From contig OZ010799.1 of assembly GCA_963932465.1 (NCBI GenBank), positions 164,792,761-164,856,760 on the forward strand: DNA of 64,000 nt, given 5' to 3'. A program made the translations under genes and the position numbers. Positions 35,216-49,006 of the stretch are shown one piece after another. The notes beneath the pieces were generated by a model. The model worked only from the letters and a program-made list of their open reading frames with translations, had not been told where the DNA came from and did not search any database. Numbering within the stretch: the stretch's first letter is position 1; each line of letters begins with the position of its first letter. The DNA is from Maratus speciosus. Its lineage: Eukaryota; Arthropoda; Arachnida; Araneae; Salticidae.

Positions 35216-37424
35216 TATATCACATTGCATACAACGAGTTAGATGTTCTTTAGAACGATTCGGCTTTGTGAACAGCTGCCGATTTCCGCGATTACAAACT
35301 TGCCTTGGTAACGCACACCGTTTAATTACGCTTTATTTTAATATATATATAATTTACTACTATGATTTTGTGGTGCGAGTTCATAATATTTGGATAAAAT
35401 TTGTAGAATATATTTAAATATTATGTTAGAATATGTATTCCAACAAAATAGATAAATTGAAAAATAGTAGTATGGGACATATATCAACAGAATACTTAAT
35501 AATGATTTTCGAAGAAATTTTTTTTATATTTTGCAGATATTTACTGTAAGTAGATAATGAAATAAATGGATCAAATGGATCAAATCAATCAAAAAGGGTC
35601 AATCATATCAAATAAATTGATCAAATAATTAACTTACTTAATTTTTGTAACAATTTGTATTTCAATAAAATGTTTAATTCTTAATTTAATATTTTAATAT
35701 CTTAAAAAAACGGTTATTAATATTAAAATCCTAACTTTAATAAATAATGCGTTTTATATTACGCCAGCAATGATATGAAAGTCATCAACAATTTAAAAAA
35801 ATAACAAACATATAGGCAGAAGTGCATACTTAATGTTTATATTCTTTTATTATATAACTTAACCAACAATTTGAACAATGTATTTTGTCTTCTAAATTTT
35901 TTAAATAAATTGTACGTATAGATATATTTTACCAATAGATTTTATTGGAAATAAATTGGGGGAAAGTGTAAAACGGTTAGTTGGCGGGGCCTTTAAGAAC
36001 GAGTATGAGAGATAGTAAGGCCGCGTAAAAAAAAAGTTTTTTAAATGCTTTTCTAAATCTGTACATTCACTAAGGAGGCCGAATTCGAACGTTCTAGATT
36101 AAAGAATATAGATGAAAACAATATTTTTTAAATTGAAAATACTGATTCTTTACATTTAATATATTTTTGTAGATTGACCACTAAGAACACCAAAAAACAG
36201 CTTTCTTTAAAATAACAATTAGGTATCCAATTAAAGTTTTCAAATATATGGAGTAATACTTACGCATTAGTCACTTTCCAGAATTTAATAGCCTAAGAAA
36301 TCTAGAAGGATATCGCTACTTCCGCAGTATTTTTCATTCTGATAATTTTAGTTGCTTTAACGCGCTTTTGCATATCTGGTTGTTATATTTAAAGTATCAT
36401 ATGCATTTATTATTAAAGTTTTAATTTTGTTATGGAATATAAATTGGAAGCAAATGCTTAACTATTTTTAATGCTAAAAGTGCAATCGGGTTCTTCTCTT
36501 CGAAATCAGGCTGCTCGTGCTAACGATAAAAAAAAAAAAAAAGTCATTCTTGAAAATATTTTTGATTGAGATACCGTTTAAAAGTAAATCGTATTTAAAA
36601 GAACATTTTTTCTGTTCGACATTAAAAAAAATTAAAATGTGCGATGTTTAAAAAAAAAAAGAAAAAAAAATGCAGCAAAAGTGAAATTTATTGGTCAGGT
36701 GTGGACATAGTCGATATGACGCGAGTGTCACTCACTGACATGTTTAAGCTTCATAATGGAGATTAGTGGTATTTTATTACTGGAAAAAGCAAAGCATAAA
36801 GCATTACGGTATATCTTCTCAACAAGATTGTTCTTTTCAACATTAAAATACACCTTGTTGCGGTGGTGTAAGCTTGCGTGACAGAATAAACCTTAAGGTT
36901 ACACCAGCGGAAAAATCGTCTACTCCTGGTAAGGCGGTAGGGTCATCGAAATGGAACAGATTTAGACCAATGTCAGACGGGCGTCTTTTTCGCTGCATTT
37001 TTGCTTAAGTATTATCCATTCACAGCGACAGCGATGACCACCTCGGGAACTCAGCTTTCGCTTTAGAGTGTTAGTGCAATCCCGAGGGGTAGACCACATC
37101 CACTCCTCCCAACTCTCAACCAGAGTCTGAGAGGGAGCGTCGGGTCCCTGATCAAGCTGCTGAGATTTATTTCGGTTACTGTGAGATTTACAATTACAAT
37201 CACAATTGGTTACCCAATTTTTCTGGGCGAACCGAAGATTTCACATCGAGATATATGACTGTATGTAGTGATTACATAAGGATCATTTCACCTAATGTGA
37301 TTGCATAATTGTTTACAATTTTCTTGGATGTATATACGTCACAGTCCATTTATCACACAATATTTAACATGACAATTAGAAACACATTACAACACAATAT
37401 CAAACACCTACTATTTACATGACT

Positions 37425-37594
37425 CAGTGGTGGAAAATTGGCGCAGAGGCGGAGCTTATTGACACCACTAAATTTTAGTAGTATTTTTTGGCTTATCTAA
37501 TGGCAGAATTTCTGAGTTTTTATTAAGGTGAAGAATACTATAATAATTTAGTGGTGTCAATAGGCTCCTCCCCTGCGCCAATTTTCCACCACTG
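37425..37594. mobile_element. Element I, unit 2 copy
   Basis: Matches 16316-16485 with intact ACATGACT duplications; GGCTTATC replaces GCCTTATC, as in unit 3. Confidence 0.93.
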
Positions 37595-37868
37595 ACATGA
37601 CTGTATGTAGTGATTACATGAGGATCATTTTAATGTGATTGCATAATTATTTACATTTTTCATGGATTTATATACGTCACAGTACATTAAACACACAATA
37701 TTGAACATCACAATTAGAAACACATTACAACACACCTACTATTTACAATTTGCACATACTAGAGTTTGGAGAGATGCACAAGATAAAAATTCAATAGTGA
37801 TAGAAGTTTCTGGCACCCGCTAATAACCTGTTTCTCCTTCCATGCTACATCCTAGTGATGGAGTCGGA

Positions 37869-38636
37869 CTAGAATGGCTCTGGATTTGAAAAGATGTACT
37901 CGTTTGTTTCTATAAACCTCATGCATTTTATGATCTTGTTGAGTAGTTTTGGTTTCTCTTTTACATCCCGCCACCAACTTGCTAAATTCATACGTGTGTG
38001 TTTTTTGAGATGATAATGCGATGTTAATGTACAGTATAATACATAGTGTAACGACGTTGACGGCAAGCCACAAATGCATAGTGAGGAGTCTCTTTTGTTA
38101 ATTTTGTATAAGTGTTCCTGAAAGGGGCCGTGATTTGTTGAAAATATGTGTAAGTATCTGTTGTTTACGAAATACTTGTGGTCAACCAATGGCAAGAATT
38201 CCTTCGTATATCGGCCTGTGTCTGAATCCGTCCAGCGTTTTTGCCAATTTTTTAACAGATTCTGCTTTGTCTGTGATTTTAGTGAAGAAGCTGGATATGG
38301 CAAAAATGTATGTATTAGTGTTTCATCCGTTACTGCCGATTTTGCCAGTTGGTCAGCTGCCTCATTGCCCTCAACACCTGAATGTCCTTTTGTCCAATTG
38401 AAGTATATGTCTTTTACTGTTGTTTGTAATTGTTGAAGAATTTTTAGTATTAAATAGTTTGTATTGTCAAAATTGTTTAATGTTTTTAAACTTGATAGGC
38501 TATCCCTTATGATTAAGTATTGAGAATGTTTGTCCGACTCTATCCACTCTAATGCTGAAGAGATCGCGAAGTGTTCTGACTGGAAGACGGAATTATCCAG
38601 GGACAGTTTCGCTCTCCAAGTATAGATTTGCTTGTT
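37869..38636 (-). pseudogene. Retrotransposon ORF2 RNase H remainder and C-terminal zinc finger (unit 2)
   Basis: Same content as 16760-17527, uninterrupted after the shared TAA. The finger is CICGLPSTSLHYVLYC. The substitutions here are shared with unit 3 and absent from unit 1. Confidence 0.87.
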
Positions 38637-39553
38637 TTATTCGTACACACAAAAGGCCGAGGCTGTGCCTTCGGACATTTTGGAACCGTCCGTGTATATT
38701 TTAATTTTGCCTACATAGTCGTTTATTTCACAAATTTGTATTTCACTTGTTAGTGGTGATGTTTTGTATTTTGAGCATTTTGGATAGTATAGTGGAGCAA
38801 AAGCCTTTTCAGTTGACTTGCCGACACGAATCGTCCCCGAATACTCCGCCTCCGCCTCCAACTGCAAATCCAGTCGGGGGAGACCTGTGAGGACCTGCAG
38901 GGCATTTGTTGACGTATTGCGATATGCTCTCGATATCAGCAACAAAGCTTTCCTTTGTGCCGAGAGCAAATGTCGACGACCGTGATATTGCGCCATACGC
39001 GGAAACCAGACAGCACACGCGTAGGCCAGTTTCCTTCGTAAGATCGCCGAGTACCAAATCTTAAAAAATTCCGGAGGGAGACGACCTAAGATTGATGAAA
39101 ATTTATAAAGATTTTGAGTTATTTTTCCGATTTCTACTCTCTTTTGTGCCACATGTGGGAGAAATGATAATTGTTTATCTAATATTACCCCCAGGTATTT
39201 TAGTGTTGTTTCTGATTTTATTGATTTATCTTGAAGTTTAAATGTGGGGACCCGCTTAAGGTGTTTGGGTTTGCCAAAAGTTAATGATGAGGATTTTTCA
39301 TGTGAAATTTCTATTTTGTTGGTTTCTGCCCAATTCTGAATAAATTTTAAAGCTTTCTGACCTTTTTGTTCAAGTTGCTCTCTCGACTGTGCCCAGATCA
39401 GTAATATCACGTCATCCGCGTATGCCACCAGTTCACAGTCCTGTACATCAAAGGTCCCAACAGAGTCTCCAACAGAACCAACCAAAGAAAAGGACCCAGA
39501 CACGATCCTTGCGGGCAACCCTTACTAAAGAAGTACAAGAAAAATGGTGCCAT
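38637..39553 (-). pseudogene. Retrotransposon ORF2 YADD part and RNase H start (unit 2)
   Basis: Corresponds to 17528-18444 and shares its frameshift and terminal TAA (38637-38639). It differs by a private Ser-to-Leu change in FSSILGR. Confidence 0.87.
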
Positions 39554-40666
39554 TCAGTCCACCTGAGCTCGCCTACCCGAAAGGAAGAAAACGACAAGAT
39601 TAATGAGTTGTTTAGAAATACCTAGTCTTTGCAATGCTAGGATCACCTGGTCCCAAGGGAGGTTGTCAAATACTCCCCTGAAATCCAGTGACACCAGTGA
39701 TGTGTATTGTTTATTTTGTTTGTGTTGTTCTACTAATGAAATCACTTGCTCCAAAGCCGTTTCCGTAGATTTATTTTGCGTGTAGCCGTGTTGCTTACCC
39801 GATAAGAAATTCGTTTTGTCTAATGCGTGATGTATTCGTCTTAGAATTAATTTCTCTAAGATTTTTCCGAATATTGGTAATAAAGTGATGGGGCGATATG
39901 AAGAGCTCTCATTCAATGGTTTTCCCTCCTTTCTAAAATACACGAGCTCTCCCAATTTCCAGTCATCAGGAAAATAGTTTAACTTTAAAAGACTGTTGTA
40001 CATATCCAACAGAATATTAGGAATTTTTGAAAAGATGCACCTGACCATCCTGTGATCAATTTGATCAGGTCCTGGCGCCTTGTTAATATTGAATGAGAAA
40101 ATAACATTTCGCAACTCTCTTTTCGTGAATTTTGCCTGGTCCGGCGAGTTTAGTCGCTGTGGTAGTTGCTTTGGAGTTTCATCGCCAAAAATGTCCCTCG
40201 TTAGTTTTAAAAGGGTTGATGACCTGGAAGTGGGTGACAAAGAATCAAATTGGTAACTGATATGTGAGTCCTGGAATCGCTGGAAGGCTAACTTTTTAGT
40301 TAAACCAAAAGGATCCGTCTCTCTGCGACACAGGTTTGTCCAAGCATTTTCCTTCTCCGATAAAATCTGTTTTTGATAAATTGCCCTTTCCCTTTTGTAA
40401 TGCTGGTTTATATTTGACTCGTAGTTTGAATTTTTTGCTCTTTTTAAAAGATCTGCTACTTTATTTCTTTGGTCCTTCAATTGTGGAGACCACCAGGAAA
40501 TTTTAAATTTCTTGAAAGGGGCTTTCTTTTTAAAGGATTTATTGGCTTGTAATAATATTTCTTGTTTAAAAGTTTCGTATTCTTCGTTAAACTGGTCTAT
40601 AGTTTCTATGTCATTAAAGTTAATCTGTGAGCATTTTCGAGTTAGTTGTTCGGAAAATTGTGTCAA
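39554..40666 (-). pseudogene. Retrotransposon ORF2 reverse transcriptase, N-terminal and palm part (unit 2)
   Basis: Retains NKAPGPDQI, SSYRPITLLP and LDFRGVFDNLPW in an open frame that ends at the shared TGA (39554-39556). It has Leu in ISKQLINLV, like unit 3 and unlike unit 1. This is the best-preserved of the three copies of this segment. Confidence 0.88.
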
Positions 40667-41010
40667 AGGGATTCCCTTTGTTTGAATCTTCTTCTTGGTA
40701 GTTTGGGTATTGTGAAATTTAGCTCTGTTTCTATTGGGTAGTGGTCTCCAAAAAGGGAAGGAATTACTTCCCAGTTTTTTATGTGTGAAAACATAGCCTG
40801 CGTGCAGATGAACAGATCCGGCCTCCCCAGGTTCTTCCCCGACTCATACGTTGGTGGGCTGGATGAAGAGTTTAGAATAACTCGTTGATACGCTATGACT
40901 CTATCGATAAGGACTTTTCCCCTGGTGTCTTCACTCCTATAGCCCCAAAGCTGACTGTGAGCGTTAAAATCACCGAGAACCAACTGCAATGGGCTCTGAT
41001 TTTTAGAACC
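40663..41010 (-). pseudogene. Retrotransposon ORF2 endonuclease, C-terminal half (unit 2)
   Basis: Open frame of 108 codons from 40989, starting at the catalytic GDFN motif and ending at the linker to the reverse transcriptase. The N-terminal half, with the Gln/Asp motifs, is absent because the unit ends at 41010. The frame runs out at 40663, where it overlaps the reverse-transcriptase frame by a few bases in another phase. Confidence 0.8.
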
Positions 41011-41116
41011 GATTTTCTCCGATTTCTCCGAATTCTCCGATTAGAAAAGACGAAGAGAACTTCACAAAATTAGTGGTATCCGGAACATCTTGACCCCCAC
41101 CCTGGCTACGCTACTG
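41011..41116 (-). mobile_element. DNA-transposon end fragment at start of unit 3
   Basis: Same fragment as 19902-20007, including the TCTCCGATT copies at the junction. Confidence 0.45.
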
Positions 41117-42075
41117 GATACAAGGCAGTTACGTAAGGACAAAAGTAAAATATTTGTCAAAAATCGACCATCTGAAATACAAACAAAACATAATATTCAT
41201 CAGTCCAAATGTTTTCTTGAAACTCAAACTATGAATTAATACGACCATGAAACTGTTACACATTAAGCCATAATGTTAATATCAATAATGTTATTTTTCA
41301 AAATAGGATGATGTCTTTATCGATGATTGTGCTGAATGATTTGATAGTTACTTTTACAGCAGAATGCATCCAAATAAAAGTTTTAACCTACATAGTCATT
41401 CATTTAACCATAATTTGACCACAAAATGTTTATTATAATTTACATTTCACCCCGTATTTTACCATGTATATAAAAGTTGAATTCTAAAATTTTGTTAAAC
41501 ACTAACAAGATAGAAACTTTCTGATAGTAAATTCAGATTCGACATGCAAAAATACATTTAAAGAAAGGTTTATTGCAAACCAGATACAAAGCGGTTGTTG
41601 AGTAGTGATATCAATCGTCTCAGTTTGCTATCAAATGGCATTATGCGAACTACATATTTTGAAAGACTTACAGTAAGTCTTCAAAAGGAAATTTACATAT
41701 TTATACGCTCAAAAAAATATATTTTTTTAATTATTCGTAAATACTAATTGCTTTCACTTTTGTTGTTTCTTTTGATCTGCAGATATAACGTGTACATTTT
41801 AGTCTATTCTAGTCTATTTTATTAACAAAGTGTTTTCTTTACCAAGTGTTTTACGAAGTGTTTTCTTTTCTTTTAACTTTCATTCTCAATTAACTTTTGC
41901 TCTTATCCTATTTATTTCACCCTTTCAAAGCATAATTCGTTAATATTCATGAACGGCTTAAGACTAAATGAACATTACAGATTTGCTCTTTAAAATGACA
42001 TTATTTATGGAACTTGATTCATATATGTGTTACCTGAAAGCATGCTTGAAAGGCTAACAATTACCTTTTATCTAG

Positions 42076-42269
42076 AAAAGCATTATTCAGCTCTAATAAA
42101 TTTGACTAACTACATCAGTTATCGTATTTTAATGGGAACAAATGACCTTTCTATCTCTGAATACCTAAGGAATTACACCTTTTGGAATAGATATATTAGA
42201 AATTTTAAGATTACATTGAAATTAAACACTGCCCGTTACTACTGGGAAGCTATAAATATGTTACTTTAA
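42076..42269 (+). CDS. Possible terminal exon of an unknown host gene (unit 3)
   Basis: Identical in protein to 20967-21160. The last 35 bases of the same exon also open the window at 1-35. Confidence 0.25.
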
Positions 42270-43236
42270 GATTAATTGTACAAGTTAATAAATGAGAGAA
42301 TGCTGCTTTAGGCTTTAATTCCATTTTATAACATACATTTATTGTATAAAAAGTATGGGGTTTAACTTAATTGTTATCATTAGAAATTGTATGTCTGAAG
42401 AATTTGCACAATGTTTTGTAATGTTAAAATTTAATTTGTTTGAATATTATAATTCTTGTGAAACATATATCAAACTGTACTTAGAGATTTCAATAAAAAC
42501 AGTGAGTTGAAACCCAGGCTTCCCGGGTTACATACTATAAGTGAAAATCATATACATATATTTTTAATTGAAAACTTTAATATAGATTTATATTTAATAT
42601 AGATTTTTTAGATATTCCTCTAACAATAACAAAAATCATTTTTATATAAAAAAAATATCGGAAATTGTACGTCAAACGAGGCAAATAACTAGTACTATGA
42701 CAGGCATACTATAACTAGTTTAATAAATATTCAGATCTTCGTGCAATAACTGTTGCACTTATCTGCAAAAATGGATGAATAGAAAATACATTACTATTAA
42801 ATATATTAAATTCAGTAATATGGAAATAAGATGACTTATCTTAAGTAGGACGTAATCACCATGGCAATCAAAATTCATTGATATCATTAAATTAATTACG
42901 TATGATAGGATTTAACGGAATGAAGAAAACTTTTATTAATATATTTTTAAGTTTTGATTCGATTTTCATAAAATTTTAAATGACTCGACAAAATTCTTCA
43001 ACAATTACATAAATTAAATTTTAAACCATTCGGATGGGTTGTTTTTGCGCTGATATATGCGGACTGACGGACAGACGAGATAATTACTTTAGGTGCTACT
43101 TATTTATATAATTATGAACGCACCTAAAAATAGCAATTATGTATTCAAATAAAATATGAGGGAGGAAAAAGGAGATGGTCGTAACTGCGATCTGGGATGT
43201 TAATTATATCTCTGCTCTAAAATAAAGCTATTGTCA

Positions 43237-43646
43237 GAAGATTAAAAAAGTAGGAACTTTGAAGCAGACAGTTCGTCTGAATCAGAATTTGAACAAGGAT
43301 CTTCAAAAGCAGATACTCCCAAACGCATATCCGTTTCTCACACAAACTGGACACCAGGTATCTCTGGACATCTTAGAACTGGTATATCATATAGGTAAAT
43401 TGCGTTAAGAGCTTCATCTGTGCTTCAGGGTGCAGAAATTGTGACAAGCAGTAATAAGGATCTCGTCATCGATAAAGACTTGGTCAGTAGACAAAAAAAG
43501 AAACTTCAAAAGAAGATACAGGAAGAGGAATACCTTAAAAATGAAGAATTACAACCATATTTTTTATGGTATTAATAATAACACGATCTTCATAGAAAAA
43601 AGCGAACAAGCGTAACCGTCGACAGAAATATGAAGTACATATCACT
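43237..43646 (+). pseudogene. Decayed gene fragment, plus-strand arm (unit 3)
   Basis: Copy of 1023-1432, with the same stop pattern as unit 2. Confidence 0.4.
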
Positions 43647-43912
43647 AACGGCGTGCGAAAATCTACGTGTCCATTTCTACGAGCCTATTCCTGTTTCCTG
43701 GACAGCAGAAATGCAAAAGGTGGAAGATTTGAGTACTCTATTAATCTAGCTCCGTTTCAGTTGGTAAAGGTCTTAGGTCAAGTTGTTCTACCATCTAGTT
43801 TAGACAATTGATGTCGTTGTCAGAGTAGAAGCTCGTTCGTATGAAGAATACATATCAAATGCTGCAGTTCTTTTCTTAATTTTTCCAAAGCAAGCTCCAA
43901 TTATTTTGGCTT

Positions 43913-44244
43913 AGAAAATTATATAACAATTTGCTATTTCTTTGCTATTACCAGATGGAGGTGTCAAGTCACCCAAATATTCCGAATCACGTTCACGCAA
44001 CATGGTGATATTTGTTTCGTCTTTCTGTCGACGGTGCTGCTAGTCCCCTTTTATTCTATGAAGATCGCTTTATTTTTTCTACTATCAAAAAAGATGCTTG
44101 CAATGTTTCTTCCTCCAAGAACTTCCTTCTCCCGTATCTTCTTTCCAAGTTTCTTTTCCTTCTTCCTGACCAAGTCTTTATCGATGACGATACCTTACTC
44201 CCTGTTGTCACAATTCCTGCAATTTTTGCTCACTTATACGCGAA
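43913..44244 (-). pseudogene. Decayed gene fragment, minus-strand arm (unit 3)
   Basis: Copy of 1699-2030 with one private T-to-C change in the T-rich part near 44159. Confidence 0.45.
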
Positions 44245-45027
44245 AAAGCTATAAAAGTAACCCAATTCAAAATGCACATAGCTATTAAATAATACATAAA
44301 GCTATTAAATAATACATAATCAGAGCTTATTTAAACTTTTCGTACACTAAGCATGACATTTCAAGTAAATTAGCTAAAATAACTTAAATTTAACATTTTT
44401 TAAATATTTTCTAAAAAAGTTCAAAAATCAGCATCAAAACTTCAAGTCATTTGCGGCAAATGAAAGAATTGTCCGAAAAATCTCAAATTTTTTGTGTGAA
44501 CTTAGTGCCACCAGTGGCAACTTTTCCGCACTACCCATCATCGAAAATAAAAATTAAAAGTTTTTTTCGGCCCACCCTACTCCATATTAATTCATTTAAA
44601 TCAGTTTCATCGGACATTCGAATCAAGTCAACTAATTCATTTTCATTTTAGTATCATAAATTAGATTTGGAATTCAATTGGAAATAAGAAAAAGGCTGTA
44701 TTTCACTTTCATATTAAATGGAAACTATTTTAACAAAATTCTGGCGCCATTGTGGCATTTGGAAACTAAAATTAATCATAAACATATCACAGCCCCTGAA
44801 AGGGGTAAACGCTGGTGCTCAAATACAACAGATGTAGCGTTCGTCAATTTCCTTTTTTTAAATCTTGCGTAAATACGAGTTAGGTTTACTTGAAAAGACC
44901 CGCAATGAGGGTAATACCCCTCCTCGTCTCGGTATATATTCCTCCTGCATATAATTTGCCTTTCAGAAACGCTAGTGTCATTTAAAACTGAAATAAATGC
45001 AGTTTCTTTTATTTCGATTAAAATTCT

Positions 45028-45264
45028 TTAACACGTTCACACCGGCGCGGTGGGTTACACTCGACTGTCTCAGAGTTGTCAAGTCTCCGGCTTTTTGCAC
45101 ACCACTGTTATTTTAGAGAAAATGTTGTTCCTTTAAATCGTCCAAGTGTTCTAATTAAATAAAACAACATTTTCTGTATTAAAATACTGGTATCCAAAAA
45201 GCCGGAGACTTGGCAGCTCTGAGACAATCGAGTGTGACCCACCGTGCCGGCGTGAACGTGTTAA
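45028..45264. mobile_element. Element A, unit 3 copy
   Basis: Matches 2794-3030 with both TTAA sites. Confidence 0.85.
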
Positions 45265-45276
45265 ACAGTTACTTAT

Positions 45277-45484
45277 TTAACGTTCCTACCCTGTTGAAAT
45301 TTTACTCGACTTCAGTAAAAACATTTCACACCAGAATTTTCTTTAAAAACTATTTAATGATTTATTTATATTAGTTTTCGTTGCCTTTAATTTATCTTAC
45401 TTTACGAAAAAATTTCTGGTTCGAATCGAATGAAATGAATTATAAAAGTGGGTCGATTAGACCCATTCAGGGTAGGAAGGTTAA
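45277..45484. mobile_element. Element B, unit 3 copy
   Basis: Matches 3043-3250. Confidence 0.75.
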
Positions 45485-46216
45485 AAGGAATATTTATATT
45501 ATGAATAGCAAATCTTTTTTAATATTTCAAATTTATCGCTCTGAAGTCATGTTATTATTATTTTCATATTTTCAAATCATAATGCGTTACCGTTCATTTC
45601 AGATTTAATATTTATGAGTGTTGGTGAAATCATATTTAAGATAACATTCAGATTTATGTACCATAATTCATTTCTGTATTACATTAAAGTATGCTAGAAA
45701 AGATGCAAGTCACCTGGGAATGCATTATTCATTCTCAATTCGTTTGATAAAATACCTCATTTGTTACATTATAATGGAAACAAATGATATTTACGTTTTG
45801 AATATATAAAGAATTACAGCTTTTCTGTGTGTAATTTTAAGAACGCTTATATATTGTAAATGATCACTGAATAGCTAAACTCTATAATTTCAAAATAAAC
45901 AGCACAGGATAATACATGGCTCTTGGTTAAAACACGGATTAAAAAAATCGTTTATTTTACATTATGTAATCTGGTTTTAGAAGAATTTTCTGTTTTTAAA
46001 CAATAAATGTTATAAATATGAAAATTCGTAAAAAAGGTAGATTTATTTTGAAAAAATTAAAAATACTGCATTTATTACATTATAATGAAAATAAATGATA
46101 TTTGCAGTTTTGAAAATCTAATGAGGTAGAACAGATTTTGTATAATTTATTTGAAATTTATGGATGCTTAAACATTGTGAATGAAGCGTTATATTAATTA
46201 AGGAATCTCAGGACTC

Positions 46217-46466
46217 TTAACCCCCTCTCTGCGCAACCCGAGATTTCCTCGAAGATGCACTTTTTCCGACTAATTAACCCTCTTTGATTATTGCCACCAG
46301 TTATTTTTTATTGTAAATTTTGCCTTAATTAATCGAGCATTTTCCCGATTAAATTAGACACAAATTTTTGCTTTAAAAAACCAGTGACGAAAGAATAAAA
46401 ATTCTTAAAAGGCGCAGTTTTTCAAGCTATTTTGATAAATTTTGATAAACGCAGCGAGAGGGTTAA
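46217..46466. mobile_element. Element C, unit 3 copy
   Basis: Matches 3983-4233; one private C-to-T near 46314. Confidence 0.8.
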
Positions 46467-48691
46467 AGGTATAACATTTTCGAGATTTGAAAATATTTAG
46501 AGATTATAAGAGATTATAACCTCCTATCTTTTCTGAACATTTTGATATAATTGTTTCCTTGAAATTTCCATTATAACAGAAGTTATGGCATTTAAAATTA
46601 TACCCGCTCAATAGCTGAAGCTGCGTTTCTGAAACTTTGAAGTTATTTTTTTTTTCAAATGACGTTTTTGGGCATAATATCTCAAAAATTTCTGAATATT
46701 TTTTCATGAAATTTTCAAAACGTATGTTTGACATTTGTCTGTACAAACTGAACCTAAAATTTCCTTGTCATTCTTAATAAAAATATTTTTTAGTTGATTA
46801 TATTGTTGAAATTTTCTGAATTTTGCATTAGATAAATACAACTTTATATTAAAAATATAAAAATGCTTTAAATACAAATCTATTTATGTTCAAGGTAATT
46901 ATGACAATCTGAAGTATAAGTAGGCACCAAAAATTTCCATTCTTGTTGCAAAATTTATTTAGTAATCCTACGCGTAATTTTTAAGCCGATTTTCTGTTCG
47001 TGAAATGTCTGACAGCTTGGAGTCCCAAGTAAATGCTAATTCTACATCTTGCAATTTGTGAAATATTTGAAATGAAAGAACATACTTATATATTTCATCA
47101 AAATTAAAATTGTGTCTAAATATCAAATACATTTTAAGATATTAAACGTTGGAAATGGTCTTTTTTTTCCTTTTTTTTTCAACGGGATCCACTCCTGAGA
47201 CCCCTTAATATAATTCTAGAGTTGTAGTTCAGTTTTAAAATACTGGGTAATAACTAATGCTCCCAAGGTTTACATTCATATACGCAACCAGTTTTTGTAT
47301 CATGTTCAAAAGGTATGTTATTTTAGTATTTTTAAATAGATACAGAGAAAACAACATTGCCCTTTTGGTGGGTAGTCAGTGGGTAAAAATCGATATTTTA
47401 CATGAAGAACTCTGATTTTATACGATTTTTTTTGTTTTTAAACAGTAACTGTTAAAAAGATGAAAATTCGTAAAAAAGCATTTTCTTTTGTAGAAAATAT
47501 TTTATTTACTTATTTATTTTGATGCGGTTTTTTTTCAAGTAATATCAATAGACTTTTTTTTTAAATGCTCATTGAATTAAATTTCCTTTCATGTTTAAAA
47601 ATATACTTCATAATTTCGAAATAAATTAATGCTTTTTTTGTTTACATTTTTATTTAAATTTTTTTCACATGTTTATGTATTTTTTTCTTCAAAAAGTACT
47701 TATTTTTTAAAGTATCTCTTTCATTCCTACCACTTGATGGAATTTCACCTCGCTCTCTTACACTAAATTAGCCTCCTCATTTTCTATACTCCCCATTATC
47801 TTTTATCTCGAAACACTTTTAGCTCGAAACACAATCGAAAACACAATTTTTCACGTCTAACATTTTTTTAAAGCCACTTCATTCATTATTATTATTAGAA
47901 ATTATTAGAATAGAAACAAATAATACTTCAAGCATTTGAATTCCTATTAAAACCTTTAAATAGTACGGGAAATTTTATTAATGAATTGAACTTAAATGTT
48001 GTCATCACTGGCAATTTTAGATACTTGACTTCAAAATTAATGGTGTAAGGTAATAATATCTCTTTCCGGTTTTTAATTTCCTTTAATTTATATACTTTTA
48101 CATTTTAGTAGGTGCTATCGAAAGAAAATTGTCTTAAATACATTCTTTCAAAAATACGTCCTTATATTCATCTAATGTATAGATGAAGATTTTACAATAA
48201 TTATAATAAATTTATATTTTTTGCTAGTAAGAGCTAGCCGTCATTACTAGAATTGCCTTTACTGCGAATAAAAGTCCTTAAACTACATCTAGAGTTAGTG
48301 TCCTACTGCTCTTGCATATATTTTTTATCATTATCACAATAAATAGTAGTTCTACATCTAATACTAATGATTTTGCTACTACTACGGTTACTTCTAAAAC
48401 TATTCCGATATAGTATTTTTAATTTGCAGAAAATTAGCTGCAGTCTTGCTTTGAAAATCTGCAAAGTTACAGCAAGCCTCAGCATGACAAGACTGAAAGT
48501 TCATAACAAGACTGCAGCAAGATAATGCAAACGTCGAATTCACCACACTTTGAACTTGCAGCTAACATGTCGTGCAAGTTAAATTCATGCTGTATCAAAT
48601 TTATTGCAAATTAACGGCAAACAAGTTATCAAAAATACTCCAAGCTTACTGTAAGTGTAAAATAGCAATCTTTCCACGCCCCGCTATAAGT

Positions 48692-49006
48692 TTAACCCTC
48701 TCGCTGCGCAACCCGAGTGTTTCTCGGGCAACGTAAAAGTAGCAAAATTTGCGCAACCCGAGATTTCATCGGGGTGCATTTTTTCCGTCTAAGTCACCCT
48801 CCTTGATCCTTCACACCAGTAACTTTTTATTGTAAATTTTGCCTTATCTAATCGGAGCATTTTCCCGATTAAATCAGGCAATTTGTTTGTTTTGAAAAAC
48901 CGGTGACAAAAGAATAAAAATTCTTAAAAGACGCTCGTCAAGAAGGAGTTAAATACGCAATTTTTGAAGCTGTTTTGATAAACAAATAACGCAGCGAGAG
49001 GATTAA
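48692..49006. mobile_element. Element D, unit 3 copy
   Basis: Matches 6459-6773; private changes near 48739 and 48890. Confidence 0.85.

Larger units (their letters stand above)
19902..41010. repeat. Tandem macro-repeat, unit 2 (complete, 21,109 bp)
   Basis: Complete copy from one junction to the next. It begins in a transposon-end fragment and finishes inside retrotransposon ORF2. Co-linear with unit 1 throughout, with the same foldback elements at the same places. Private changes include a Ser-to-Leu change in the reverse-transcriptase C-terminal part (complement of 39089) and a T at 33240 where units 1 and 3 have A. Confidence 0.95.
37869..41010 (-). mobile_element. Non-LTR retrotransposon, copy in unit 2, cut at array junction
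   Basis: As in unit 1, ending at 41010 in the middle of the endonuclease. Unlike unit 1, its remaining endonuclease frame has no internal stop. Confidence 0.88.
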
